DNA of 64,000 bases, from NCBI GenBank assembly GCA_012295275.1, contig CM022678.1, positions 5,993,559 through 6,057,558 on the forward strand. The letters are read 5' to 3'. Positions 31,812-45,108 of the stretch are shown here, in pieces; the stretch's first letter is position 1; each line of letters begins with the position of its first letter. This DNA is from Chrysomallon squamiferum. Taxonomy: Eukaryota > Mollusca > Gastropoda > Neomphalida > Peltospiridae. The notes beneath the pieces are model-generated. The model made no database searches and was not told the DNA's origin. It worked only from the letters and a program-made list of their open reading frames with translations. The translations under genes were made by a program, and so were the position numbers.

Positions 31812-34080
31812 CTTTGTAAATTTTAAAAGAATAAAATTATTAAAAAAAAAATAAAAATAAAAATACGCTCTGCAAAATAGTCTAAGATAACAAAGTAATA
31901 AATATGTATTAGTCTTTGCTTTTATTGTTTTCATTATTATTGTTTTTGTTGTTATTATTGTTATTATCAATGTTATTATTATTATTATTACTGTTGCTGT
32001 TTTTATATAATAATAACAACAACAACAATAATAATAATAATTAAATAAATAACTAAAATTCTTCTGTTTTACCATTACACTGAGGTGAAAGAGGAATAAC
32101 ATTTATTCAGTTCTCTGATGTTACATTTATGTGATATTTCATTTACACAATCAAATCAAATAGTCATGTATGTACACACACACACACACACACACACTTT
32201 AAGGTGTCTTTACCATTTCTTTATATCTGAAATCAATGACTATTTGGCAACGACAACATTAATAAATAAATTCAAAACAATTTCAGGCAAAACAATACAA
32301 CAAGAATTAACAAACACAAAGAAACCAACAAAAAAAAACAACAAAAAAAACAACAACAACAAATAAATAAATTAAGAAGAACTTTCAATCCTAAACCTTG
32401 AGTGTCAAACAGTATCAGCCGCTAGGAGCACTTGCTTTGGTCAGTTTCTGAGCTCCAAATGTTACCCTAATTTAATGTGTGATTAAAAGCAGAATGATAT
32501 AATACGTCTGTTTATTTTATTAGGGGAATTCTTAATAAAACTATAAATGAAAATCCGAAAACAAAGTGAAACTGGGAAGCAATGAAAGCGATGACGGAAT
32601 GTTAGGACAAAATGGTTAAAATCGAAAATGGCAGATTACTTAAATGAAACATTTCAACCTATCTCGTTTCACATTTTTCCTAGCCTTCGACAAATAATTT
32701 GAATTGAAGCGGTAATGCTCGATTCATTAATGGTAATCCATAAGAAACCACAACTCAATATGAAGGTCTGTGGGATAAGAGCAAAAATAATAGAAGAGAG
32801 AGAGAGAGAGAAAAAAAATATATACTATTCAAGAACGACAACTCTTAATTATTAGGAACGATCATACGTTCATATATCAATTTGAAACCGGCCAAAAATC
32901 GTATTATTTAAGCCTACTTTATCTAGGTCTTTAATCAAGGAAACACTTTATTCAATAGATTCTGAATACTGATATCTTTTGAAATAATATTTTTTCTTTC
33001 TTTCGTTGTTAAAAAAGTCACAGTTGGGAACGAAGATTTCTGACAATCTTAAAATGGAATATCTTTGTATATCTTTTTGTTGTTGTTTCATATGGGACTG
33101 AATGTCTGTTACGATGGCATAAAATACTTTCTTATTTCAGAATAATAAATGTAAAAAAAGAATGCCTTATACAACGCAGTAAATCATGTAACTAAACTTA
33201 ACTATAATCGTAGATTATAACTTTGAACGTTCGTATTATTACTGCATCATAATAACACAGTAAAAATATGTATAAAAATACAATAAATATTTATAAAAAT
33301 CTAAACGTAAAAGCATAATTAATAAAGATTAATCAAAAGATAAAAAAAAAAAAAAATAATAATGAATTTTAAAAATATAAAAATCAGTAATAAAACCTGC
33401 ATTGGAACGTCTATTCAGACGTTGTTTTCAGTTCTGCCGATATATGTTATTTTTAATTTTGTTTTACATATGACGTAATCAAACGTCAATATGACGTATT
33501 TGATTTTAATGGATCTCAGACCGAAATGTTTCAGTACCTCTTCTATGTGGTTGACATTTTCATGAAAAATTAAACCACATTAAATGATTTTAATTAGATG
33601 AAATGAGCTATGTTACTACAACGACAAACAGTTTGATTGCTGTCTACAGCAACCTTGTATGAAAAGCTATAAAGATGGAATTGAGCTGATGACTGCAAAA
33701 CTCTGTCATTTAGGCCTACACATTGATTTTCGTATCGATGTTAAAATCTCGGTAAATCTCTGAAACATTCCTCTCGTTTAAATTGCAGACTGTTTTTTGG
33801 GGGGGTTTATGTGTTTTTTTTTTTTCCATTACTGTATTATTACGAATTTTCAGAACAACAATTACCAGAGTAATAATAGTAATAATAATAATAATAATCA
33901 TAATAATAATAATAATAATAATAAAAGTGATGATGACCATTATGATGATGACGATGAAAACTATGACAAGAACGAAGACTAAAATCATATCAGAACATTT
34001 TTATTTTCCTATATTTGTCTGACTGTTTTGTAGAGGATATTCTATTCAAATCTAAATTTATTCTCTTAAATTTTACTCAA
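31812..34080. other. central spacer with old diverged array flank
   Basis: No gene seen. 33,180-33,610 is a clearly diverged relative of the 3' flank found after the other copies (for example, it keeps TGACGTAATCAAACGTC at 33,471). 31,900-33,150 has no counterpart elsewhere in the array and holds ATT/AAC tracts and a CA repeat (32,173-32,198). The spacer joins the + arm to the - arm of the cluster. An AAT/GATGAT tract lies at 33,875-33,960. Confidence 0.6.
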
Positions 34081-34106
34081 TTAATAGTTGACAAACCAGC
34101 TGACAC
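34081..34106 (-). pseudogene. relic C-terminus of a sixth paralog
   Basis: On the - strand this reads GTC AGC TGG TTT GTC AAC TAT TAA, i.e. V-S-W-F-V-N-Y-stop. This matches the invariant C-terminus of all family members (VNWFVNY-stop). It is followed by a 3'UTR-like stretch (AATAAA around 34,057-34,062 on -) like that of copy 3. Immediately inside the coding side, at ~34,107, the sequence switches to the downstream-flank block (compare 36,310-36,390). Nearly the whole coding region of this copy has therefore been deleted. Confidence 0.7.
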
Positions 34107-34193
34107 AATAATATTATGAAGTTTCAAATCAACAATTACTAATTCCGTTAGTTACACAAGAAAATTAATTGTAAATTTCCTCTACTGCTTTGT

Positions 34194-34195
<2 letters not shown>

Positions 34196-34238
<43 letters not shown>

Positions 34239-34254
34239 TATCATAATCATCATA
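34196..34254. repeat. ATC trinucleotide tract
   Basis: About 15 ATC units with minor interruptions, lying between the relic C-terminus and the relic first exon. Confidence 0.85.
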
Positions 34255-34414
34255 GCAACGACAACAACTTTTCAAGTAGCAATTTTTATTTTTGGTTATT
34301 GTTATTGTTATTCTTTTAAACTTTAAATCTGTTTTCTTCTGTTTTATTTATTTATTTATAAAATAATGTGGTACGAATCCTAATAAACTGATAAAAGTCT
34401 ATAAACCTTCGGTG

Positions 34415-34490
34415 AGAATGAATTCAACTGCTGGACGAAATTCACAGATTTCTGAAACTTGAGTGAAGAAGAGATTTCAGATCTCTTTCA
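34415..34490 (-). pseudogene. relic first exon of the sixth paralog
   Basis: Reverse complement of the conserved first-exon block: TCTGAAATCTCTTCTTCACT, then CAGAAATCTGTGAATTTCG, with the junction region changed to CCGAAG|GTTTATAG. The upstream sequence to 34,740 matches the promoter-side flank at 15,800-16,080, inverted. With the C-terminal relic at 34,081 it marks a gene reduced to its two ends. Confidence 0.55.
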
Positions 34491-34788
34491 TTTATCTGTT
34501 TCTTCTCGTTCACGTGACATGTGGCAGATGTCAAGTACATTTATCTATTTGTTTCATTTTCCAAAAATCAATGCCAGATTTTCGAATTTACAACGATTTA
34601 AACACAATAAACCCCAGGAGGTACCAGGACGTAGAATCAAAAGTACAGAGCAATTAAAGAGTACAGGGAAGCAACCAAGTGAGAAATGACATTCCAGTTG
34701 AACTTTCCGTATTATTTTAACTTTACAAACTAAACGTGCAGGTGCTGCATTGCAGATTTCAAGCATTATTTGTTTAATTATTATTTCA

Positions 34789-34796
<8 letters not shown>

Positions 34797-34861
<65 letters not shown>
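34797..34861. repeat. (AT)n tract
   Basis: About 32 AT units. It replaces the GT/GATA microsatellite that flanks the array element in the other units. Confidence 0.9.
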
Positions 34862-34865
<4 letters not shown>

Positions 34866-34869
34866 TGAT

Positions 34870-35728
34870 ACACACACCTGACAAATCACAGAATACATAT
34901 TCACACTTAGTGCACTCTGCATTTTTGTTATCTTGATATCGTTCAAGCTGACATCTTGTAAAACACGCAAAATCTAAACGAACGATCTGACCTGACATTT
35001 TAAATCTTCCAAAGCATGCGCAGTTAAAGTCAACACTCACGTTCACTCCTTTGTAGTTTTCTTTTTTTCTTTCTTTCATTTTTATTATTATTATTATTAT
35101 TTTATTATATATATTTTTTTTCTGCTTCTTTTTTTTTTCTTTCCTATTTTATTTTATTATTATTTTTTATTATTATTATAAAGTTGTTGTTTTTTTAAAT
35201 TTATTTTGGGGTGTTTTTATTTATTATTATTATCGTTTTTTCCAGTACAATTAATATAGATCACAATTTTACAGGAAAATATCCTTTGTGATAAAATTAG
35301 CAGCAACGATCGTCTTAATCTATTTTAATTCAAATGCATAATCATTTCGCTGGTCAGTATTATTATAAACACAAGTAAAACATTAGCTTATTAAAACAAA
35401 GTAGACGATTTATAACCTGGGACATTCAATGACGTAGAGTTAAAAGTTGAGAGGAAATGAAGAGTACAGGAAAGTATTCAAACGACAAATGACATTTCAA
35501 AGAGCTGAACTTTTCGAATTATTTTAGTTTTATAAAACAAAAGTAGAGTATATAATCATATCTTTCTCTCAGATGTATTCATTTGAAACAGCTAAAATTT
35601 AAGAGAAAGAATTTTATGCAAATAAGTCAGCGATCATTTCCACTACTTTATGAGTTTCTCTTCAATTTTTAATTTATTTTTACTTGTTTTTCTTTAAATT
35701 TTGTATTGTATTTATTTATTTATTTATT

Positions 35729-35770
<42 letters not shown>

Positions 35771-36598
35771 TCATTTCATGAATCCAGCATATTCCATTTA
35801 TATTTGAAAGCTCTCCAAAATATTGTCCCCTCTAGTCATGTTTTAACGCGGGGTTTTACGTGAATGTATGCTAGCTATTCTGATTCAAATGATTGCCTGA
35901 ATTATTAGTTTGACTACAAAGATAATAAAAGAGTTATTTTTATTTTTCTAGCCTATTTTAAGTGCACCATATTTTTACTTTTGATGTAAGCAGCAAAAAT
36001 ATTGTTCGACCAAAAATCAAGTAAAAATATTAATCTAATTTACTTCTGTATGAAAATATCTATCAGTGAATAAAGATCGAAACATTTTAATGAACATCTC
36101 AATCTCAGACCCATTATAATGAAATACGTCATCACGAAGTTTGATTACGTCATTGAATTACCTCAATAATTATAAATAAGACATGTCAGAAATATTGGCT
36201 GAAGATAATGTCTGTCAATTGAAATTGCAATGTAGGTTTTATATTGACTTTTCTATTTTGATTAATATTTCAGTTTATTTATTTTTGAAAATCTGTATCT
36301 TTACGATACAATAATATTAAGGAGTTTCAATCATAATATACGATTAATAATTTCAATTCAGTTACACGACGAAATGGATTGTAAACATCCTTTACATTGT
36401 TACTAACATAAGCTACATATTATTTATTTATTTGTTTGTTTCATTGTTTGTTTCTTTGTTTGCTTGTTTGTTTATTTTTCGTGTTGTTGTTGCAATATCT
36501 AATCAGTATATTAAAATTAAGATACGAAGAAATACTAAAGACATAATAAAGTTTATTTATGTCTGTGACTTTACATTGCGTATATATTTCCGTATTTC

Positions 36599-36636
<38 letters not shown>

Positions 36637-36713
36637 CTAGTAAAAACAACATAAACAGTAACCATTTTTATTTTTGTTTATTGTTAACGTCTTTTATTTT
36701 AAACACTATAAAG
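34870..36713 (-). repeat. 3' flank of copy 4, inverted B unit
   Basis: Matches 40,905-42,727 closely and, inverted, parts of the A-unit 3' flank. It contains the array-associated element (about 34,885-35,045, -), ATT tracts (35,740-35,770; 36,601-36,635), the ATF/CREB-like motif at 36,123-36,152 and a TGTTTGTT-rich patch (36,425-36,480). A polyadenylation signal for copy 4 (AATAAA on -) is at 36,677-36,682. Confidence 0.75.
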
Positions 36714-38667
36714 TTAGTAGTTGACAAACCAGTTCACAGCTAGTTTCACTGACAAGTGTCCGTCGTATACTTCCTTCCCTACACGTCTCTGAGAGATGTC
36801 GACATTTCCTTGTGTGGTGACGATCATGAAACGCCAGAAAGGTTCATCTTTGATTTTGAATTCGGCCGACCCGACTTCTTCAGTACTGACACTCTGAAGT
36901 AACTCGGCAGAAACTTCTCCAGAAGGACCTAACTCCAGGTTACTAGCCTTGAAGAACATCCATTCGCTTTTTACCGATGATTTTGAACCGCCGTTTCTGC
37001 CTCTAAATCCAATATGTCTTCCCCACCAAGATCCACTTTCTACCCCCCACCAGTTTATACCCCGCCAACCGGCGTGCCTCTTCCGTCGACTTCCTTCAGT
37101 TTTCTTGTCGTCCTCAAATTTTAAAGCAACTCGAACTTCAGCGCCATTTAGAATGGCTTTCCTTAAGTCAGCTTTCGATCCAAAAGTGACCTCGCCGTTT
37201 TTGTTGGTTGACAAAACTTTTGACCATGGTCGTGTGTCGACAAACCACTTGATTGTTTTCTTTTCAGTGGACTCATTTACAAGACTTGTGTTAAAAAACG
37301 TGTAAATTCGTGTCCCGACAGTTCCCGTCGTGTGAACCATCTGCCAAGACCAATACATCTTTACATCACGTTTATTAGATTCATCGAAACTCATGCGATT
37401 CAAAAGTTGAACAGAAACCTGTCCTGGTTGTGTCCTCACGTTGTCCACCTCAATCGAGTAGTTTCCCATAACGACCTTCACCCTGTGTCCACTCTCAACG
37501 GCAGATATCAGTTCGGAAATACTCCCACCTTGTTGTTTTCCATTTTCGTCATTCGTAAACACGTGTTTCCAGCAGGAATCCACGTACCACATGTAATCGA
37601 AGCGAACAAAGTAGTTTTTCGCAAATGATTTAGACGAAAGCCAGAAGATAAGGTGGACCCTGTCGTTTGAGTATATATTTACAGCACCTGGTGGAAGATC
37701 GATGTTGTAATGATCATTTCTTTGCTTTGTCTGAAAAAAAAACAACATTTGCCCTGAAATCACGCCTTCTTTACTAACATTGATGTTCGTAAGTGAATAC
37801 ACGTAACTGTATGAGCTTGCGACTTTGACATCGTGTCCGGCTTCTATAGACGAGTACAAATTTGCTAACGATCCGTTAGATACAAACGTCTGACCTTCGA
37901 AATACGTGTTAATAATGAACTCTGAGCAAGGATGTTGCTTAATGAACCACTGCACAGCAACACGACGTACATCTCGACGTTCGACTAAGCCGGTGTCCAG
38001 CTTAAAGTGAATGACGTCGACATATCCGGTTGTACACAGAAGTATTGCTTGACGATACGACTGATTCAGAAAGGTGTCCCAGCTTTCCTTGCCTACGTGC
38101 ATCGTTGAAAAAAAACAGAGAAAGTCACGCTTATGATATGTACTGTATACAGAATCGCTAGCGTATCCTTCTGCTCCCCATGATGGTATTAAAAACCTGA
38201 CGGGTTCAGTGTGTTCGGCAGTATTGAAGAGATCCTCGACGTTGCCAGAAACAGCGGAACCGTTCTGATCATTCTCATAAACCTTACGCCATCGACTGCC
38301 GCAGGAATCTGGAAAGGATTTTTATATATTTGATTATTATTTCAGTAGGGTTTTTTTGTTTTTGTTATTTTTTTTTTCTAGTTTTTATTACTATTATTAC
38401 TATTACGACTACTGCTACTTTCACTCCTACTACCACTGCGACTACTACTACCACCACTACTGTTATTACTACAACTATCACTATTGTCTTACTTTTATCA
38501 TCATTATTATTCAAAAGTTTAATCTTTGATAATGTTAACTGATAAAGATTAAGAAACATGACAATAATATGTACGAAGGATTTGTATTTAACACACTGGC
38601 ACAAATACAGACTCAGGCACAAAAAAGCACGTTCATAATAAATTAATATTCAAATATTACATAACAA

Positions 38668-38703
<36 letters not shown>

Positions 38704-39102
38704 TAATGCATTTTCAACAGAATGTAGTAACATCCTCACTTAGATCTACAAACACACACATGGACACATTACACACTAAGTCACATACATACACCACTCA
38801 GAGATACCATATACACATTCACACACATTTACTGTAAAACCTAATTACATTAGCACACGCACTGTCAAGAGCATATTCAAGCACGCACAACATGCACATA
38901 GACACAGACACCCACACACGTTCACTTCCCAATATATATTTCTTTTTGCAGTGAATTAATGGAAAGGAAAATATAAAATTGAAATCAGTAATAAAAAAAT
39001 AAATAAGCTCTTACCGCAAGCAGCAGAAATGGTTTTCAGCGTCGTCAGTGTAATAAGAAAACATATTGCAAAGTGCAGTATTGTGGATGTCAATACCGCC
39101 AT
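36714..39102 (-). CDS. secreted four-repeat protein, copy 4
   Basis: Minus strand: exon 1 39,102-39,015 (signal peptide, phase-1 donor G|GTAAGA), exon 2 38,308-36,714, 560 residues. The architecture is that of copies 2-3, but the end of repeat 2 is very different (a GQMLFFFQTKQRNDHYN segment and FWLSSKSFAKNYF). Around the furin-type RRKR site it reads HAGWRGINWWGVESGSWWGR: it has the INWWG segment, with one Trp changed to Arg. Repeats 3-4 are otherwise almost the same as in the other copies, and the NTS/NES sequons match copies 2-3. It faces copy 3 tail-to-tail. Secreted; function unknown. Confidence 0.87.
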
Positions 39103-39288
39103 GTTCTTGTATCTCAACTGAAAAATATTTGTATACTTTCACGTAATTATTTTGTTGTGGTTGTTGATGCTATTGTTGTTGTTAGTGGTAGTAGTAATAG
39201 TAGTAATTAACGTGTTAACGATATTAATATTAGTAGAAGGCCTAATAGTTGTTCTATTATTGTTTTAGAACTATTTATTCATTTACTT

Positions 39289-39319
<31 letters not shown>

Positions 39320-39617
39320 TATTTGTTTGTTTATATATCAAATAACAAATTATATTTCAAAAACTATATTTAGAAAAATCTGGAATTTAAATAAATAAAT
39401 AAATAAATAAATAAAAGAAACAATAATTTGTGTAAAAGCACACACTAGTGATGCCTATGAAATATTAAATTTGTTCTACATGAGAATGTTGCAAAATGAA
39501 TTATTTACAATTGTTACTACTATCTGTTTACGATGAAATAATATATAGTTTTTTGTTGTGTATTTATTTATTTAATCAAAATTATTATTTAAAGAATAGT
39601 TTTTTTTATTATTATTA

Positions 39618-39664
<47 letters not shown>

Positions 39665-40280
39665 GGTATTTTTAAATCAGGAAAGCAATTTGTTTTGGAT
39701 TATAAAATAAAATAAAATAAATTAAAATAAAATAAAAATAACAAATAAATAAATAAATAAATAAAACAGAGACAACTTTGTGTTGAATCACACACTACTG
39801 GAACCTGAATAATTTTTCTTATCCATTTTAACAAAAACTGAAAATGTTATTATTTACTAATGTTGATAATGATAAATTAATATTGATTTACTATGAAATC
39901 GTCAAATAAATAGTACTTTTTATAGTTTCTTCTGCTTTATTATCACTTTATTCCGTTTCATTTCGTTTCATTTTATTTATTTATTTATTTATTTATTTAC
40001 CTTTATCTATATATCTATTAAATAACAATGTAAGAATCGTAATAAATAAATAACATATTTAGTTTTAATATAAAATGAAATAAATGCAAGTAAGTACAAT
40101 TCAGAATATATATTACAGAAAAGCAGTGAAATTGTGGTAATAGCAGTTGTAGTTCCTATTGTTGTTGTTATTATAGACGTAGTAGCAGTAGTAGAAGAAG
40201 TAAAAAAAAAACATTGATATCCTTAGTCTAACAACGTAAGGTCCCAAAATATGATAGAAACTGTAACAAAATGGAAATAC

Positions 40281-40375
40281 CTGCTATGAAAATGATGTCC
40301 AACTGCTGAACGAAATTCAGAGATTTCTGAATCTTGAGTGAAGAAGAGATTTCAGATCCCTTTAATTTATATGTT
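40281..40375 (-). other. putative noncoding first exon of paralog copy 4
   Basis: On the - strand: a TATAAAT-like sequence, TCTGAAATCTCTTCTTCACT, CAGAAATCTCTGAATTTCG, then CATAGCAG|GTATTTCC at 40,281/40,280. The leader acceptor TTTTTCAG precedes 39,117, so the intron is 1,163 bp. Supported by conservation with the other copies; no transcript evidence. Confidence 0.45.
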
Positions 40376-40911
40376 TCTTCTGAGTCATATTGCAGACTTC
40401 AAGCATCTTTTTTATTTCGTTTTTGAACGTGTTCGTTCTACGCAACAAACACAGGTGTGCTTTGAGACATCGATTTTCTGCTGACGTGATTGTACTTAGA
40501 AATGTTCCACTCTGTGTAACAAACAGATGTGCTCTGAAGCGTGAGTTTAGTGTGAGTGTGCGTGGCTGCGTCTGAGTGCACATATTACATCTTTATTTTG
40601 TTCTGGAACTAATTTTCCCGAAATCATTCATATAGATCCACTTGCTGTAACACAGAGAAAACCTAGACATATCTGACTTTGATCTAACGTCTACTGTCCT
40701 TGTGAATTCAAGATTATAGAACAGAATAAATGAAAATAAGAATAAGTATAACACAAGAACGGAAAAGTTTTATCAATACAGATAGTAGGATTCTATATCT
40801 CTCCTAGTAGGATTTATACTCTGATCAATATATATATATCTATATATAAATATATAGATATATATACATATCTGACACGCGCGCACACAGACAAACACAC
40901 TCCCATACACA

Positions 40912-41085
40912 CACCTGACAAATCACAGAGTACATATTCACACTTAGTGCACTCTGCATTCTTGTTATCTTGATATCGTTCAAGCTGACATCTTGTAAAA
41001 CACGCAAAATCTAAACGAACGATCTGACCTGACATTTTTATATCTTCCAAAGCATGCGCAGTTAAAGTCAACACTCACGTTCACT
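40912..41085 (-). repeat. array-associated ~160-bp element upstream of copy 4
   Basis: Inverted copy of the element at 7.5, 13.7 and 24.1 kb, with the core AACTGCGCATGCTTTGGAAG on the - strand. It lies ~2.0 kb upstream of the copy 4 ATG. Confidence 0.7.
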
Positions 41086-41753
41086 CCTTTGTAGTTTTCT
41101 TTTTTTCTTTCTTTCATTTTTATTATTATTATTATTATTTTATTATATATTTTTTTTTTCTGCTTCTTTTTTTTTTCTTTCCTATTTTATTTTATTATTA
41201 TTTTTTATTATTATTATAAAGTTGTTGTTGTTTTTAAATTTATTTTGGGGTGTTTTTATTTATTATTATTATCGTTTTTTCCAGTACAATTAATATAGAT
41301 CACAATTTTACAGGAAAATATCCTTTGTGATAAAATTAGCAGCAACGATCGTCTTAATCTATTTTAATTCAAATGCATAATCATTTCGCTGGTCAGTATT
41401 ATTATAAACACAAGTAAAACATTAGCTTATTAAAACAAAGTAGACGATTTATACCCTGGGACATTCAATGACGTAGAGTCAAAAGTTGAGAGGAAATGAA
41501 GAGTACAGGAAAGTATTCAAACGACAAATGACATTTCAAAGAGCTGAAGTTTTCGAATTATTTTAGTTTTATAAAACAAAAGTAGAGTATATAATCATAT
41601 CTCTCTCTCTCAGATGTATTCATTTGAAACAGCTAAAATTTAACAGAAAGAATTTTATGCAAATAAGTCAGCGATCATTTCCACTACTTTATGAGTTTCT
41701 CTTCATTTTTTAATTTATTTTTACTTGTTTTTCTTTAAATTTTAAATTGTATT

Positions 41754-41804
<51 letters not shown>

Positions 41805-42727
41805 TCATGAATCCAGCATATTCCATTTATATTTGAAAGCTCTCCAAAATATTGTGCCCTCTAGTCATGTTTTAACGCGGGGTTTTATGTAAATGTATCT
41901 AGATATTCTGATTCAAACGATTGCCTGAATTATTAGTTTGACTACAAAGATAAGAAAAGAGTTATTTTTATTTGTTTAGCCTATTTTAAGTGCACCGTAT
42001 AGTTTCTTTTGATGTAAGCAGCAATATTTAATTTAGTTTACCTCTGTGTGAAAATATCTATCAGTGAATAAAGGTCGAAACATTTTAATGAACATCTCAA
42101 TCTCAGACCCATTATAATGAAATACGTCATCACGAAGTTTGATTACGTCATTGAATTACCTCAATAATTATAAATAAGACATGTCAGAAATATTGGCTGA
42201 AGATAATGTCTGTCAATTGAAATTGCAATGTAGGTTTTATATTGACTTTTCTATTTTGATTAATATTTCAATTTATTTATTTTTGAAAATCTTTACGATA
42301 CAATAATATTAAGGAGTTTCAATCATAATATACGATTAATAATTTCAATTCAGTTACACGACGAAATGGATTGTAAACATCCTTTACATTGTTTCTAACA
42401 TAAGCTACATATTATTTATTTATTTGTTTGTTTCATTGTTTGTTTCTTTGTTTGCTTGTTTGTTTATTTTTCGTGTTGTTGTTGCAATATCTAATCAGTA
42501 TATTAAAATTAAGATACGAAGAAATACTAAAGACATAATAAAGTATATTTATGTCTGTGACTTTACATTGCGTATATATTTCCGTATTTCTGTTCATTGT
42601 TATTATTATTATTGTTATTATTGTTATGATTATTATTATTATTATTATTCCTAGTAAAAACATAATAAGCAGTAGCAATTTTTATTTTTGTTTATTGTTA
42701 ATGTTTAATATTTTAAACATTACAAAG

Positions 42728-44675
42728 TTAATAGTTGACAAACCAGTTGACAGCTTGTTTTACAGAGAAGTGTCCGTCCTTTGTTTCGTTCCCTACACGT
42801 CTCTGAGAGATGTCGACATTTCCTTGTGTGGTGACGATCATGAAACGCCAGAAAGGTTCATCTTTGATTTTGAATTCGGCCGACCCGACTTCTTCAGTAC
42901 TGACACTCTGAAGTAACTCGGCAGAAACTTCTCCAGAAGGACCTAACTCCAGGTTACTAGCCTTGAAGAACATCCATTCGCTTTTTACCGATGATTTTGA
43001 ACCGCCGTTTCTGCCTCTAAATCCAATATGTCTTCCCCACCAAGATCCACTTTCTATCCCCCACCAGTTTATACCCCACCAACCGGCGTGCCTCTTCCGT
43101 CGACTTCCTTCAGTTTTCTTGTCGTCATCAAACTTTAAAGCAACACGAACTTCAGCGCCATTTAGAATGGCTTTCCTTAAGTCAGCTTTCGATCCAAAAG
43201 TGACCTCGCCGTTTTTGTTGGTTGACAAAACTTTTGACCATGGTCGTGTGTCGACAAACCACTTGATTGTTTTCTTTTCAGTCGACTCGTTTTTAAGAAC
43301 TGAGTTGTGAAACGTGTAAACTCGTGTTCCGACAGTTCCCGTCGTGTGAACCATCTGCCAAGACCAGTACATCTTTACATCTTCAGTATCAGATTCATCG
43401 AAACTCATGCGATTCAAAAGTTGAACAGAAACCTGTCCTGGTTGTGTCCTCACGTTGTCCACCTCAATCGAGTAGTTTCCCATAACGACCTTCACCCTGT
43501 GTCCACTCTCAACGGCAGATATCAGTTCGGAAATACTCCCACCTTGTTGTTTTCCATTTTCGTCTTTCGTAAACACGTGTTTCCAGCAGGAATCCACGTA
43601 CCATGTGTAATTATAGCGGTGAAATGCGGTCATCGCCTGTCGTTCATACTGAAGATACAAGATAAGGTGGACCTTGTCGTTTGAGTGTATATTTACAACA
43701 CCCAGCTGCACCTCCAGTGGCTGCGCAAATTCGAAATAATCTTTTTGCCTCTCTGTGTCAAAATGCCAAAACATTTGTGCTGAAATCACGCCTTCTTTAC
43801 TAACATTGATGTTCATAAGTGAATACGCGTTATGGTATGAGCTTGCGACTTTGACATCGTGTCCGGCTTCTATAGATGAGTACAAATTTGCTAACGATCC
43901 GTTAGATACAAACTTCTTATCTTCGAAATACGTGTTAATAATGAACTCTGAGCAAGGATGTTGCTTAATGAACCACTGCACAGCAACACGACGTACATCT
44001 CGACGTTCGACTAATCCGGTGCCCGGCTTAAAGCGAATGACGTCGACATATCCGTTTGTACAGAGAAGTATTGCATGACGATACGACTGATTCAGAAAGG
44101 TGTCCCAGCTTTTCTTGCCTACGCGCATCGTTGAAATAAAACAGAGAGCGTCACGCTTATGATATATACTGTACACAGAATCGCTAGCGTATCCTTCTGC
44201 TCCCCACGATGGTACTACAAACCTGACCGGTTCAGTGTGTTCGGCAGCGTTGAAGAGATCCTCGGCGTTGCCAGAAACAGCGGAACCGTTGTGATCATTC
44301 TCATAAACCTTACGCCATCGACTGCCGCAGGAATCTGGAAAGGATTTTTATATATTTGATTGTTATTTCAGTAGGTTTTTTTGTTTTTGTTATTTTTTTT
44401 CTAGTTTTTATTACTATTACGACTACTGCTACTTTCACTCCTACTACCACTACTATCACCACTACTGTTACTACTACAACTATCACTATGGTGTTAGTTT
44501 TATCATCATTATTATTCAAAAGTTTAATCTTTGATAATGTTAACTGATAAAGATTAAGAAATATGACAATAATATGTACGAAGGATTTGTATTTAACACA
44601 CTGGCACAAATACACACTCAGGCACAAACAAGCACATCCATAATAAATTAATATTCAAATATTACATAACAACTG

Positions 44676-44708
<33 letters not shown>

Positions 44709-45108
44709 TAATGCATTTTCAACAGAATGTAATAACATCCTCACTTAGATCTACAAACACACACATGGACACATTACACACTAAGTCACATACATACACC
44801 ACTCAGAGATACCATATATATATTCACACACATTTACTGTAAAACCTAATTACATTAGCACACGCACTGTCAAGAGCATATTCAAGCACGCACTACATGC
44901 ACATAGACACAGACACCCACACACGTTCACTTCCCAATATATATTTCTTTTTGCAGTGAATTAATGGAAAGGAAAATATAAAATTGAAATCAGTAATAAA
45001 AAAAATAAATAAGCTCTTACCGCAAGCAGCAGAAATGGTTTCCAGCGTCGTCAGTGTAATAAGAAAACATATTGCAAAGTGCAGTATTGTGGATATCAAT
45101 ACCGCCAT
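42728..45108 (-). CDS. secreted four-repeat protein, copy 5
   Basis: Minus strand: exon 1 45,108-45,021 (signal peptide MAVLISTILHFAICFLIT...), exon 2 44,334-42,728, 564 residues. The internal Met of the other copies is kept, but the next residue is Arg (MRVGKK). The end of repeat 2 is again distinctive (QPLEVQLGVVNIHSNDK..., then YERQAMTAFHRYNYTW). The stretch TFHNSVLKNES is shared with copy 1, not with copies 2-4, while the rest of repeats 3-4 is nearly invariant: a mosaic pattern. RRKR is followed by HAGWWGINWWGIESGSWWGR. Likely a secreted glycoprotein of unknown function. Confidence 0.87.

Larger units (their letters stand above)
39103..42727 (-). repeat. intergenic part of ~6-kb unit between copies 5 and 4
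   Basis: Repeats with a ~6.0-kb period: stop codons at 36,714 and 42,728, start codons at 39,102 and 45,108. It holds the copy 4 leader intron (39,118-40,280), its first-exon candidate, the array element and the 3' flank of copy 5. Simple tracts include TTTA/AAAT arrays (39,285-39,325; 39,390-39,415; 39,970-40,005), ATT tracts (39,608-39,665; 41,766-41,805) and a TTTATTTATT-rich patch at 42,413-42,470. Polyadenylation signal for copy 5 at 42,691-42,696. No other coding sequence. Confidence 0.75.

Noticed and set aside
34797-34861. The long AT tract as a replication or recombination origin.
   Set aside because: It is an ordinary microsatellite in a genome full of them; no other sign of function.
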